NCBI GenBank assembly: GCA_029216955.1
Contig: JANAVB010015600.1
Span: 37,384,153-37,448,152 of the forward strand
Direction: 5' to 3'
Origin: Iris pallida
Lineage: Eukaryota > Streptophyta > Magnoliopsida > Asparagales > Iridaceae
DNA length: 64,000 nt
Shown: positions 1-10,904 of the stretch, in pieces
How the letters are laid out: every line of letters starts with the position of its first letter
How positions within the stretch are numbered: position 1 is the first letter of the stretch
Notes under the pieces: model-generated
Databases searched by the model: none
What the model was told of the DNA's origin: nothing
The model's input: the letters and a program-made list of their open reading frames with translations, nothing else
Position numbers and translations under genes: made by a program

Positions 1-269
1 TTACCGTGGAATTGTTCTAGGTATCCCCATCAAACTTGTTATCCATACCCAAATCCCAGGTATGCCAAGGGTAACAGGTCCACAAATAGTCCCCCAAGCA
101 GGGCAAACACTACCACAACACCATAGACCCAATAAGCAACACAAATAAAGGGTAAAGTGAAACATACTCTTTTATTTGAAAGCCAAAAGTACTACATGTT
201 CTGGGATTTCGTCCCTCTCAAAAAAAAGAAAAGAAAAGAACATAAACATAAAAAAAGCAAAAGAGCCGA

Positions 270-968
270 CTATGGCTCGACGATACATAATTCCAGCAGA
301 CGATTCCTCACAAAGGCGGTCCCCTTTTCAAGTCGCTGCTTAGCTCGGCGCTCAGCCTCTTGAGATAACCGCTCCACATCATCCAAGTACATGTGTGCCT
401 GCCAACCATCCTCAAGCTTCTTTAGAGCGAGCTCCAGGCCAGCAGAAGCTCGAGTAACTCTGTCAGCCTCCTGGATGATCATCCCCTTTTCCGTATAGGC
501 AGCAACTCTTCCTTCACAACGATCTCAGCCTTCGGTAGGGTTGCTGCAAGAATCAAAGATAAAAAGAAACAAAGTCAAAAGATGGTCAGGGCCTTATGCG
601 GCATAGTCCAAAAGGTAGCTCATGCGATTTTGTTCAGAGGGGCTCCATGCGGTCCAGTTCGTAAAGTGTTTATGCGGCCCGCTAAGACAACTCCCATGCG
701 GCTCAGACATGGGGTATACCCCCATGCGGCTCGGTTATGGGACATGTATGCGGCCCATACAATTCGAATAGTTTGTATTAAAGGCTTGTGCATAAAGCAT
801 GCAACAGAGCCGTCATTAGGGTTTCAAAGCATATGACTTTCCCAAATCCTTACCCTTAACAACATGATGAACATCAGAATAAGCTTTGGGTGCCGCAGCC
901 GACGTCGAGGCCACGCCCTTACCCTTCGCCGCAGCCTTCGTCGCAACCTTGGAGGACTTGGGAGCCAT
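270..968 (-). pseudogene. Antisense PMD-gene deletion derivative of Tat-A (first and last exon only)
   Basis: The gene runs opposite to its element. Exon 1 (968 to 854) starts MAPKSSK and ends at a GTAAGG donor. The intron (853 to 544) ends in a TTGCAG acceptor. The last exon (543 to 270) encodes an Ala/Glu/Arg-rich coiled-coil tail ending in LCIVEP and a TAG stop. Both ends are homologous to the Tat-B antisense gene at 12018-16932, but the whole plant mobile domain core is absent, and the join falls inside the coiled coil. The reading frame through exon 2 is open, so a small spliced product is conceivable. Tat-C carries the same derivative, so the deletion predates their split. No function is known for the remnant peptide. 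Confidence 0.7.
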
Positions 969-1055
969 TGCTGATGATCAGAGAAGGAAGACGAAGACAA
1001 GAAAGCTTGGGCAAGAGCAGAAAGTAAAGAAGTCTTTCTTCCAAAAACACGCTGC

Positions 1056-1063
1056 TATTTATA
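1056..1063 (-). promoter_or_regulatory. TATA box of the antisense gene in Tat-A
   Basis: TATAAATA on the minus strand lies about 90 bases upstream of the antisense ATG at 968. The same box at the same distance is kept in Tat-C (51936-51943) and a TATAAATA lies at 11914 ahead of the full-length gene in Tat-B. Confidence 0.6.
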
Positions 1064-1247
1064 GGCGGAGCCCATAGACCGACGCATCGATCCATGTGTA
1101 ATGTAACCGACTCTTCGGTTATCAAGGCGATCCGACTATTCAAGGCTAAACTCTTGGGATCCTGCCCCAAAAAGCGGCTTTAAATCTGACAGCAAATCAA
1201 AGGCAATCAATACAAAGATTTGCACACGTGGCATGAAGGCGTGGCAA

Positions 1248-1562
1248 GGAGCCTATGCGGCCAGACAGTCTATACGGCTCAGATGGCCATGCGGCTGAGG
1301 AGGCCATGCGACTGAGACATCCATGCGGCCAGAACATCCTATGCGGCCCAAAAAATCTTTACATGGTCATGCTTCTTATTCAAAGTATTTCAATTTTGCA
1401 AATTGAAAACTTTGAAGGGGGTCTTGTAGAAGCATGGAAAAGAATAAAGAAAGGCCTATGCGGCTCTGACAGAAAGGTCCCCATGCGGCTCAGGATCCTC
1501 ATGCGGCTCAGGAGTCCATGCGGCTCAAGGGTCCATGCGGCTCAGATAGTTCAATATGGCCC
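1248..1562 (+). repeat. ATGCGGC-motif cluster across the PPT/LTR junction of Tat-A
   Basis: Words such as ATGCGGCTCAG, ATGCGGCC and variants recur every 15-30 bases on both sides of the LTR start. The same cluster occurs in Tat-C and, as the complement, in Tat-B. Confidence 0.75.
1411..1424 (+). other. Polypurine tract of Tat-A
   Basis: TTTGAAGGGGGTCT sits directly against the LTR start TGTAGAAG and is shared with Tat-C (52290-52303) and Tat-B (complement at 11507-11520). It would prime plus-strand DNA synthesis. Confidence 0.85.
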
Positions 1563-1759
1563 AGAAAGAAGCCACGTGGCCTTCAACAGTTCTTCTATCG
1601 ACATTCGGCTGTATTTAATACCCTGACGGCTGCTCTGACAATGACAACTATGACAGCTCTGACACAAAGACGCAATAATGACTGACATGATGGCGTGTGT
1701 CTAGGAAAGAGGAGAAAATCTCCTTACAGCGGGCAAAATCCAATAAGTCCTGAGGCCAC

Positions 1760-1925
1760 TCCATGTGGCGGCCCATCTTCATGCGACTGCCTATCCCCGT
1801 GCGGTTGCCCATCGCTGCCCATCCACATGCGGCTTCCCATCCACATGCGGTGCCCATCCACATGCGGCTGCCCATCCCCATCCGGCTGCCTATCCCCATG
1901 CGGCTACCCATCCTCATGCGGATGT
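1760..1925 (+). repeat. Tandem array of CATGCGGCTGCCCATCC-type units in the LTR
   Basis: About ten imperfect units of roughly 17 bases. The array has no stops in several frames and so creates spurious His-Ala-Ala and Cys-Gly open frames on both strands. The counterparts are 23815-24000 and 52640-52790. Confidence 0.85.
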
Positions 1926-2288
1926 ATGCTTCATACGACTGAGAGGACCACCCATATGCGGCTCTGCCAGGATGGTCCAGTTGAGACACGTGGCACTCTT
2001 CGCGACAATTGAGACACGTGGTAGTCTTATCTTCCCTGATCAGATTTATTGCGATCGTCATAATTGCCCAGATCAAATCAAATCAAGTAAATTGGACACG
2101 TGGCAGGCTATCACAAATCATAAATATTCATGGCAATTAACATTTATTGTCCACAGAGATTTGATGCAATCTACATTAATTACCTAGATTTGCTACAATC
2201 AGAATTAATGGCCCAGATTCATTGATCCTTAACCACCGACTTATCAAGGAGGCAATCATTGCAAACCCTAATGATCGCATCCCACTCC

Positions 2289-2296
2289 TATAAATA
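2289..2296 (+). promoter_or_regulatory. LTR TATA box (Tat-A)
   Basis: TATAAATA with the same flanks as in both Tat-C LTRs. It marks the U3/R boundary region that would drive the genomic transcript. Confidence 0.7.
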
Positions 2297-2532
2297 GCAA
2301 GGTGCCATTCCCTTGCAAACCCTGGAGAACTGAAGACTGGAGAATTCAGAAGACAAAAAAGAGAGCGGACAAAGAGAGAGAGCACTGCAGAGACATCCAG
2401 AGACCTAACAACCGAAGGCGCAAGGGAGTCTCCCCACACGTCCAAGAGCATTTCTTCACCAGAGCCAAGGCTGCGTCCGATCGTCCAAGGAGTAAGGCAG
2501 AGCTGTCGTCGCTTTTCCGAGCCTCTATCGTC

Positions 2533-3062
2533 CAAGGGGTTTTTAAGGTTTATAAAAACTATTTTTTCAAAATTTTTAATTTTATTAAAACTGAAATTTA
2601 TTATAGAATAAATAAATCTATTTGAAGGGGATGATAGAGGGTCATGTGGGTTTTCTACATAAATTTACGGATCAAAAATCGGAGTTAAAATGAGAGAGAT
2701 GTCGATCTAGAAAGTGGAATACCTTCTAGTTCAATTCTGTTGTTGTTGTTGTCGCCGTTGTCGTTTTCGCGGGTGAGGATGCTGTCGCGGCGCACGAGAA
2801 CGGCCTGGCTCGCCGGGGAGAGGAGGAGGAAGGACGTGGAGAGGAGGAAGAAGATGGAAGGAGATTAGGGTTTTGGTTTTGTGTGGTTAAACTTATATAT
2901 ATATGTAAAAGTGCTGTGTCTTTTGATAATGGGGTCGGCCAAAGTATTTTGTTGCTACTGCTTGGTCTTTTGTGTAGCTGTTGCTTTGCTTATTCATAAT
3001 GTGGTCGGTTCCCACATGGTGGGGCCGACCACACATCCTTTTTTTTTTCAAAACAAAAATCT

Positions 3063-3094
<32 letters not shown>

Positions 3095-3857
3095 CACCAA
3101 AAAAATCTATTTAAAATCCAAATACCATTTAAAAGTCAACTATCCAATTGTTTAATATATTTGAGCATATCTACATATATATATAAATTCAATCCTTAAT
3201 AAATCAACTCAAAATAATAATAATATTTAAATAGAAAAATATGTTTATTAAATCTTCACAAAATAACTTTAATAATAATAAATTAATAAGATCGTCCCAA
3301 TGAGTGCACTTACACTGCACACCCTTTTCCGGGACCACAAAATATACTATTTTGTAAAATATTATTGAAATAATAAAATACCAATAATTGCACAAATCAT
3401 TAAATGATTTTAAATTGTACATGAAATTCTATAATAATTTAGAAATTATTTTTACGTACATAAAATATGTCTACATGGCCACTTTGGTCCCACCACATGC
3501 CTACCTGGACTTAAATTCGGTTCGGGCCTAGTTCGAGCTGAATTGGACAAACCAGATCATCTAAAAATCAATAAAATAATATTTAATTAAAATAATTTAA
3601 ATAAGTCAATTCATAACTTGGCCTGGTTTTCCTAGTTTGGACAGAACTATGGCTAGGCCTCCCACGGCATGGCTAATATACTGGGCAAAGCACACTGCTA
3701 CATCTTCCGTGCCAAAATTCATGGTAGTCTAGTGCTCCAAAACTCAACAATGGCTAAGGTCATTTTAAAAAAATAAATAAAACCATAAATTGTATAAATT
3801 TATTTTTTAAGTCTAATAAAATAATAAAAATAATAATTAAAAAATAGGGGTTTTACA
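2533..3857 (-). repeat. LARD-2 3' LTR remnant
   Basis: The right boundary is exact: GGGGTTTTACA ends at 3857 and the internal sequence begins TCCTACCCAACTT. The 2740-2880 part is GA/CT-rich and resembles the leader of LARD-1 LTRs around 27700-27870. The left boundary is the break against Tat-A. Confidence 0.6.
3062..3091. repeat. (TA)n microsatellite
   Basis: About 15 uninterrupted TA units inside the LARD-2 LTR remnant. Confidence 0.95.
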
Positions 3858-6751
3858 TCCTACCCAACTTACAAGAATTTCGTCCTCAAAATTTAGGATT
3901 AATAGGGTAGATAGGGTTGAGGGATAGGAAGAGTTTAAGGGGAGGGTATAGCCACATGAGTTGGTCGGTGGGTATCTAAATTTGTGTTGAAATAACTGAT
4001 AGGAAAACTAAAGGTGATATCTTACATCTATCTATCATGTACAGTGTATGATCTTTCCAAAATAAGTAAAAGACAAGAACAACAAAGGTTTCAAAGACGG
4101 TGTTATATATTGAGTACGAATTGCGGGTTCATAGGCGGCAAAAATAATTCAAAAGAGAATTGCCAAGGCTGTCGCGGATGAGACTCTAAGGCAAGTTTAC
4201 TATGTCTTCATCCACGTAGAATAATATATGATAAGCGAACCAAAGTGCAATAGGTTGATCAGACCATCATGCACCGGTTCTGATTAGACAATATGTTAGT
4301 GGGTGCACCCAATAAAATATGACCATCATGCACCAGTTCTGATTAGACAATATGTTAGTGGGTGCACCCAATAAAATATGTCATGATCAAGCTTGATAAC
4401 GAAATAAGCTTGCAAAACTGAAGCTACGTTAGCAGCATGAATTAGTCAAAATATGAGCAAGGGAGGTACTGATGAAGAAAATTTTAAATAGTCCAAGATC
4501 TTTTAAAATCAAGGCTCGCCCGAAGTTTGGGTCTATACAGTTGTCCTAGTATTTCTTCATTTATGGCTTGGTAGACTAGATAAGGTAGGGTCCTCTGAAT
4601 TTATAATCTAAGTGAACTTACCAATGTGGTTCACAAGGAAAATGATTTGTTAGGTGGTGAGGTATTCTACCCAACTTACAAGAGTTAACTAGTAGTGTGA
4701 TGGGACAATGAGTCAAGCAATCAAGATAAAGCACAAGTTTAAACATTTAAGGAATTAAGTAGAACAAAATCACGTATTGGGTCAAAAAAATTGAGTCGAG
4801 GTTGAATCCCTATCCGTGGTCGAAAATATATCGGTATCATGGTAAAGTTTATAGTTTGGCCATTTTGACCATAAGGTCATGTTAAGAAATAGAGTACAAG
4901 GAGATGGGTTTTGGTGGGACATGATATGTCTACAGGAAGGTGGGCTTGTCTAGGTCTTATATATGAAATTTGTTGGGAGAAAAAGTGTAGTATTGTACTC
5001 CAAATATACAAGTCATGGTAGGGGAGGCCAAAAGATCAAGAATAGAAAGTGGGAGTTCACGAGGTGATAATTAATGCACAAAAATAAAGAAGATCAAGTT
5101 AAAGCATGAAATAAAATTAATTAAAGAATCCAATAAAATAATTTAGGGACATAATTCCAGAGAGAAGATAGTCTCCTAGATGAATACAGTTAAGGAACCA
5201 TTAACTCATTATTCAAATTGCAAATGGGTTAGAAGGTCGCAATTAAAAGATCTAGAATTGAAGAAAGGTCGACTAAGTCAATGTGGAAATACAGTCGTAT
5301 AGCTGGGTAGATGACTAACAACACTTGTGTATATACTACTATCATGGTCATGGGTGACACGGCAATTAGTGTGGAACACTCAGTAGGGTTATCTTGGGGC
5401 CTACCATTAAAATTAACTCAAGTTTTCTCCAAAAGTTTTAAAATTAAACTTTCAAAAATAAACCACCAAAATTTGTATTCACTCCAAGCCGTTCAAATTC
5501 ATCATAAAGATTTAAATCACTCTCATAAATCTCAAAGCAAAATTTTATCACGTTACTACTAACCTTTTCCAAAATTAACGTTTAAATTCAACTATTTAAC
5601 TCAAGAGTTCATAATTTACGAATCCATAAAAATTTCACAATCAACCAAAAATTTAACACTCTAAAATTTTCAAATAACTCATAAATAAACTCTTAGCATA
5701 TTAAAAGCAATCTCAAAAATTAAGCTCAATGCTCTCATCAATTTTAACTTCTATTCATGCTAAGTTATTCCAACAAAATCACAACTTTTAAATGGTAACT
5801 TCCTTTAATCAATCAAAACAACTTTCCATCACATCCTTCGAAATTCTCCCAAAATTTTTAATATTAGCAATCCCACATTAAACTAAATTTTCAAATAATC
5901 TTATCAGTCAAAATCTTTTTTTACCAAAAATCTAAATAGATTTGTAAATCCTCAATCATAGGACACAATTTAAAATAAAGAAAAATTCTCAAAAATCATT
6001 TTCAATTATTGTAAACCAAAATTTTCCATCATTACTTCCACGAAAATTGTAAGCTGTACAACTAAATTTAAATAATTCCTACGGCCATTTTTAAAAGCTA
6101 AGATTATTTTCAAACCACATTTATAACTGTTCAAAGGTGTATAACTATATTCCAATAAATCATGAATATCATAACTCGAAAATCAAATCAATTTTATATT
6201 TGTTCAAAGATGTATAGCTATAACCCAATAAATCACAAATATCAAGTCTTGAAAATCAAATCAACTTCTTAAACCAATTGTGTATAGATCCCAACTATTT
6301 TCCTGCAGTATCATAAAAAAATTCTATCAATCCTCGGCTGTTTACTATTTAGAAATCTCAAGGTTAAAACTTTCCGTGGTAATATCCTACTTTACAAATT
6401 ACTAATCATTAAATTACCCCTTTTTAAATTTTTTTTAACTCAGTTAGAATCTTAAATGTATTCCAATTGCCAACATAACCATTCTAGCCATGTGTTTGAC
6501 CTATGAGCATATACTAGTGTAGTCATCTTCCTAGTTGACACTAAGCACGAAAATAAGAATCAACGGTAGAAAGGAATCAAGCAAGAGGCAATTTAAGGAA
6601 GTCGAACGAAAGTTCAGAATTTGAAGCCAAGGGAAGAGGTCAAGCTGTATGGATGAGATTCCTATATTCTAATCCTATGTTGCAGGCTCACATCGGTACA
6701 ATTACGTAACCGAAGTGACAAACTCGACCTGCATGGGCCACCACAAAAACA
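3858..6751. other. LARD-2 internal region, non-coding
   Basis: AT-rich DNA with no ORF resembling gag or pol on either strand. The end at 3858 carries the polypurine-like block (minus strand GTAAGTTGGGTAGGA) and the end at 6751 carries the leader shared with LARD-1. A partial second copy of the polypurine block lies at about 4665-4690. Confidence 0.6.
4262..4379. repeat. Tandem duplication, 59-bp unit, two copies
   Basis: 4262-4320 and 4321-4379 are identical except for one base (ccggttc versus ccagttc), indicating a recent local duplication. Confidence 0.95.
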
Positions 6752-8280
6752 TGTAACGCCCTATTCCCAAAATACTTAGGACTAGGTACGTATCTATGCC
6801 AGCTGCATACATACGAAGTATACTCCAATATATGAAAACTCGTATGTACACATAAGCTGTAAAATACAGTAAACCAAGAGTAATCTAATCTTATCCACAA
6901 ATGAAGAATAAAAGATATCATATAATCAACTGTAATAAGTCTTTGTACAATGCGTTGGGCGGAGACAAATCCACTACCAATAAGTAAGGAAAAATGTACA
7001 TGGAAACAAAAATGATTTGGCGGGAGTAGCAAAGGAAGACCTAAGACACGTCATCTCCGAACGAATAGAGAAGATCGCGACCTCGGCTAGAACACCTGCA
7101 ATATCATAGAAGCACACACACCTGGAGAGATAACCAGGTCCTCAGAGGGACGTAACAAGATACAGAAAGAATATGCCATATAAACTGAATATAAATGCAC
7201 CATAAAATAAAGATAAAGTAAAAGTGTCCAAACCATAACACGGCTCAATATCCCATCATCGAAACAGTAGGCTACCCCTACAACCAAACAAGGACAAGGA
7301 ATAACTTACTATTCCGCGATGTGACATTTTTCTATGCCATGATTGGAACATAAAATTTGCTAAGGTCTCCTATCCTTTCTAGTAGGCAATTTAGAAGACA
7401 TATAGATGTATGGGCAGGTGAAGGATGACTCCCCCAGGACAAGGTAACAACTCACAACACGCACACGTCAATACCAATACTATCACCCAGCATAACTCGA
7501 GGCTAGCGGCCCACGTGACCCATCAGTCCACATAGCTCGAGGCTAGTGACCCTCGCGACTCGACTACCGTAGTACGCCGTTACTACAGCTTTTGGACTTG
7601 GGTAGCCCATACATTTAACTGTCTTCTCTCTCCCAAGGTCCCTAACAGAAGGTAGTTCACTAAGACTAGGTCCATATGCATACAAAAGACAAGAAGAAAA
7701 AATAACCGAAACAAAATAAAGTGAACAAAATAACAAGTAATGGATCCAACTAAAAACATATAATAAATATACAGTAAATAAATAAATAAAGGTGCATGTA
7801 ATTATAACAGTAAATAAGGCAAGGTATCTTGCCTGCGGGTGGTGCGAGAAGCAGCAAACACAGCATTCCGTCGCTCAGCCGTCGCCTTCCGTCGTTAGGT
7901 AGTCGTAAGTCTGTCGCTAACTGAAATTTTTTTGAAAAAATTACATAAAACACAGCATTCCCCGTTCGTACAATATCCGAAACATCGAAACATCACAATA
8001 CGCATCACACCTCACACAAACCAACAAACCAATATAAATCACACACCAATATACAAATATCTATCATAAATATATCACACAAACCAACATACATCAACGA
8101 AACCCGGAGCAACCCTCTGTTGAGTTTCTATATAATAAAAGTCTAGGTAATAGCATCCAAAAATATCTAAGTCTATAAAATAACCATGTCTAGAAAATAA
8201 AAAAATTCAAGAGTTGTAAAACCATCCAAGTAAAACCCAGAAATAAGTCTGCCGAAAACAAATCCGATCAAAAATCATAT
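6752..8280 (-). repeat. LARD-2 5' LTR, partial
   Basis: The left boundary is exact (TGTAACGCCCTATTCCC, corresponding to TGTCACGACCC in LARD-1). No terminal GGTTTTACA is found to the right, so the far end is lost. The short ORFs in it show no recognisable domain. Confidence 0.5.
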
Positions 8281-8289
8281 CATATATAT

Positions 8290-8631
8290 CTATTGTCCTC
8301 TACGTAAGCGCAGAGAGATCTCTCTCCTTAGCCACTGCGCATAAGTAGGATCCACGCCAGCCAGATCAATATCCAGAGAAGATGGATGACTGGGACTCTT
8401 GGTGCAACTGCCCTCTGGTGCTACCTCCTTCATAGCTATCTCGGCTTTAGGAATCACTTCCTCCTTAATAGTAGGAGGAAGTTCTTCCTTGACCGTCATC
8501 TTTACAGTAGATATCACTACCGAATTAGTAGCAGGAGGAAGCACTAACTCCTCAGCAGCAGGAGGTGCCACTACCTTCTCAGCAACCATCTGTGCCTCTC
8601 TCAAGCGACGTCCTCGGGTCATGGGTGCCAT
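8290..8631 (-). CDS. Short ORF beside CACTA fragment, unrecognised
   Basis: A 113-residue ORF, MAPMTRGRRLREAQ at the start, then a Pro/Glu/Val-rich low-complexity middle and a basic end (REISLRLRRGQ). I do not recognise a domain. It lies 120 bases downstream of the CACTA transposase fragment on the same strand and has no stop inside. It could be a second exon or ORF of the same degraded CACTA element or a chance ORF in low-complexity DNA. No intron signals or upstream TATA were identified with confidence. Confidence 0.3.
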   Translation of the reverse strand: MAPMTRGRRLREAQMVAEKVVAPPAAEELVLPPATNSVVISTVKMTVKEELPPTIKEEVIPKAEIAMKEVAPEGSCTKSPSHPSSLDIDLAGVDPTYAQWLRREISLRLRRGQ

Positions 8632-8749
8632 CTGGTAAGATTGATAAAAACATGGAGATTAATTAAGGATTAAACAAAATAACAGTATTAGACGTGTAAT
8701 ATAGAAGCTTCATTGTTTTATAGAAATGACAGTATTAGACGTCCTCCGC

Positions 8750-9182
8750 GTCCTCATCTTCCTCTTCCTCCTCATCTTCGCTTTCACCTATTTCGTTTTC
8801 CTCTTCGGATACTTCAAGATGTGTAATATGGAACTTGTAACCACCTCCAATGGTGAATGACCCTCCAACGATGAATGAGCCTCAGCAGTCTTGCCTTAAA
8901 CTTGAAGCCATTAATGACATAGCCTGACAGTACGGAATGAGTCTCACAACCAGAATATAGAAGAGTATCTCCATCTTGAAACATATCATAGAACTCCTTC
9001 ACCTCGGGATTAGGATCCTCCGGATCAAAATTAGGCCCTGTCGTATCGTACACCATATCTTGTCTTTCCGTATATAGTTCACCTTGCGATGACCACAAGC
9101 CGTAATCATGTACGAAACCCTTACGGGTCAAATGATCTCTCACAGTCACCACTTCTTCCTAACGTCTATTGTGACAATTACC
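8750..9182 (-). pseudogene. CACTA (En/Spm) transposase-associated fragment
   Basis: Read on the minus strand from about 9182. The first part (VRDHLTRKGFVHDY, then GLWSSQGE) matches the N-terminal transposase-associated domain of plant CACTA proteins, which typically read HL...GF...Y..W..HGE. The middle (PEVKEFYDMFQDGD and a YSGCETHSVLS block) matches the next conserved stretch. SGYVINGFKF resembles the start of the domain of unknown function DUF4216. After a frameshift near 8880 the sequence closes with a strongly acidic tail and a stop. The TNP2 catalytic region is absent, so this is an internally deleted remnant and not functional. Termini were not found. Confidence 0.6.
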
Positions 9183-9286
9183 ATATGGCACGATCAACAA
9201 AGTAATAATCCATCGCAGATTGGATGTGAAAATCAGCATCGTAAGATAAAGTAAACAGAATTGCAATTAAAAATATATAGTCCGAT

Positions 9287-10175
9287 ACCGACCCCCCTCT
9301 ATTTCGTCGCTCTACTTTTCCTGCTTCTCAAGAAGGCCCCCTCTCTGACCCCCTTTACTTTCCTGCTTCTTATTCGACTCTTTCAGCCTCCTATTCTGCA
9401 TCATATGATATCTATCTCAACCAAAGAGTAGAGAAGTGTGAAAATATTAAAATTAACCAAGGATCGGTATCGGAATCGGTATCACCATAAATCTCATGGC
9501 TTATTCTACCAGAGCATAATATAAAACCAAATGTGTGAAGCAGAGCTTCACATTCAAAATATTAGAAGAAAAAATTTTGTGATTGGTGGTGGGGCGAGCC
9601 AGAATCCTTTGAAAGTATTCTGGCTTGCCCTACCACCAATCGAAATTTTTTCCTTCTAATATTGTGAATGTGAAGCTTTGCTTCACGTCTGGTTTTATAT
9701 TATGCTCTAGTAGAACAAGCCATGAGATTCATTATGATACTGATTTCGATACCGATCCTTGGTTAATATTAATATGATGCGAAATAGGATGCCTCATGAC
9801 CCGAATGAGAATAAGGGGAGGGAGGCTCACTCTATACACTTATCCGCCTACGATATACACTCTATACACTCTTACTTATGGAGCCTTTTGAGGAAATCAG
9901 CATTATACTAGATTTCTGAAAAAATCTATAACTCTGATAGACCCAAAAAACTTGGCATAAGTAAATTTAATTTTTAACACTTACCTAGCTACTACTAAAA
10001 TATCTTAAAATATCCTTCTAGGATACTTACTCTATACCAAGGTTCACAGTATCGGCAAGGTTCTAAACGACGGTAGGCGAGTACGCGACGGAGAGAGTCC
10101 GCCTACCGCCTAGACACCGCCCAGATGCCGCCTAAGCGATCAATACCGATACTCATAGAAATAGTCCGATACCGA
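9287..10175. repeat. Left copy of the repeat flanking Tat-B
   Basis: Two blocks, 9287-9400 and about 9960-10175, reappear in the same order and orientation at 58314-58427 and about 58590-58805 on the far side of Tat-B. The space between the blocks differs, and in this copy it contains the hairpin repeat at 9443-9770. The last five bases (accga) are the Tat-B target site. Confidence 0.75.
9443..9770. repeat. Long hairpin (foldback/MITE-like inverted repeat)
   Basis: Arms of about 160 bases are near-perfect reverse complements, from ATTAACCAAGGATCGGTATC at the outer end to CCAGAATcCTTTgAAA near the centre, with almost no loop (centre about 9612). No ORF. The termini carry GATACCG words seen in other repeats here (10141-10175, 48240-48345). 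Confidence 0.85.
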
Positions 10176-10523
10176 TGTTTGCCATTGATTATAAAAGAAC
10201 AGAACAGTTTTATGGGAGGACTGGACTTTTATTTTACAACTACAAACTCGCTTGTACAAAAGAGAGCCTAGAAACAAAACCTAGGAAAAGTAATCTAAAG
10301 TACAATTATTTATTTTTGATTATAGGGGGTGACTATAGAGGCTCGGGAGAGTGACGGCAACTCTGCCTTACACCTTGGACGATCGAACGCAGCTTCGGCT
10401 CTGGGGAAGAAATGCTCTTTGTGTGGACGGGGGTTGCTAGTCACTCTGCTCGGGCTCTATGCGACTGCTTCTCTGTGTCCAGCGTTCTCTGTCTCCTTTT
10501 TTTGCAAGGGAATGCCACCTTGC

Positions 10524-10531
10524 TATTTATA
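10524..10531 (-). promoter_or_regulatory. LTR TATA box (Tat-B 3' LTR)
   Basis: TATAAATA on the minus strand, in the context shared by all LTRs of the family. Confidence 0.65.
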
Positions 10532-10904
10532 GGGCTTTGTGATAAGTAGGGTGTGCAGTAATTGCTCCTTTAAAAGTGGATGGTTAGGGATTTGTTAAGA
10601 TTTGTCTTGATCCTGTTTGTTAAAAATTAATCCGGGCTGTTAATATTGATTGCAACAAATCTGGGTAGTTAATATTGATTGTGCCAAATCTGTATGGTTT
10701 ATTGGAAATCGATCTGAGCAGTTAATATTAATTGCAATAAATCCGTATTGTGATGATTTGTTGATGTCAGCGAATCCAAGTGAATAAATCTTGGTCAATC
10801 TCTTGCCACATGTCCCAACTGCCTGTTATGTCGATTGCCATAAATCTGAATTATTGAGATTTGATCAACTCCTGCCACGTGTTCTAACTGCTGCAAGCCG
10901 TATA

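Larger units (their letters stand above)
1..2532 (+). mobile_element. Tat-A: 3' portion of a Ty3/gypsy Tat-lineage retrotransposon
   Basis: The segment aligns by eye, base for base with few changes, to the 3' part of Tat-C: positions 1-145 match 43555-43689, and 146-2532 match 51041-53390 with only the CACTA insertion missing. In order it holds the tail of the post-integrase untranslated region, an antisense deletion-derivative PMD gene, a polypurine tract and a 3' LTR cut off before its end. The gag-pol body lies off the left edge. The right edge abuts LARD-2 sequence and the missing end of the LTR is not found further right, so this copy is truncated rather than simply interrupted. Confidence 0.9.
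1425..2532 (+). repeat. Tat-A 3' LTR, truncated
   Basis: It begins TGTAGAAGCATGG like both Tat-C LTRs and follows them through the TATA box to the sequence TCTATCGTC, where similarity stops. The complete LTRs of the family run on to a terminal GCAAACA, which is missing here. Confidence 0.9.
2533..8280 (-). mobile_element. LARD-2: decayed large non-coding LTR element
   Basis: The element reads on the minus strand. Its 3' LTR remnant (3857 down to 2533) starts TGTAAAACCCC and is preceded by a gypsy-type 3' end with the conserved GAGGACGAAATT block. The 5' LTR ends at 6752 (GGGCGTTACA on the minus strand) and is followed by the same leader as LARD-1 (TGGTGGCCCATGCAGGTCG). The internal 2.9 kb has no convincing ORF. 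Both outer LTR ends are missing, so the coordinates at 2533 and 8280 are truncation limits estimated by eye. Confidence 0.6.

Noticed and set aside
1765..2187. Long plus-strand ORFs rich in His-Ala-Ala (also 23819-24181, 52644-53039) and their minus-strand partners
   Set aside because: They are translations of the CATGCGGC tandem array in the LTR, open in several frames on both strands because the unit lacks stops. No domain, and they end soon after the array.
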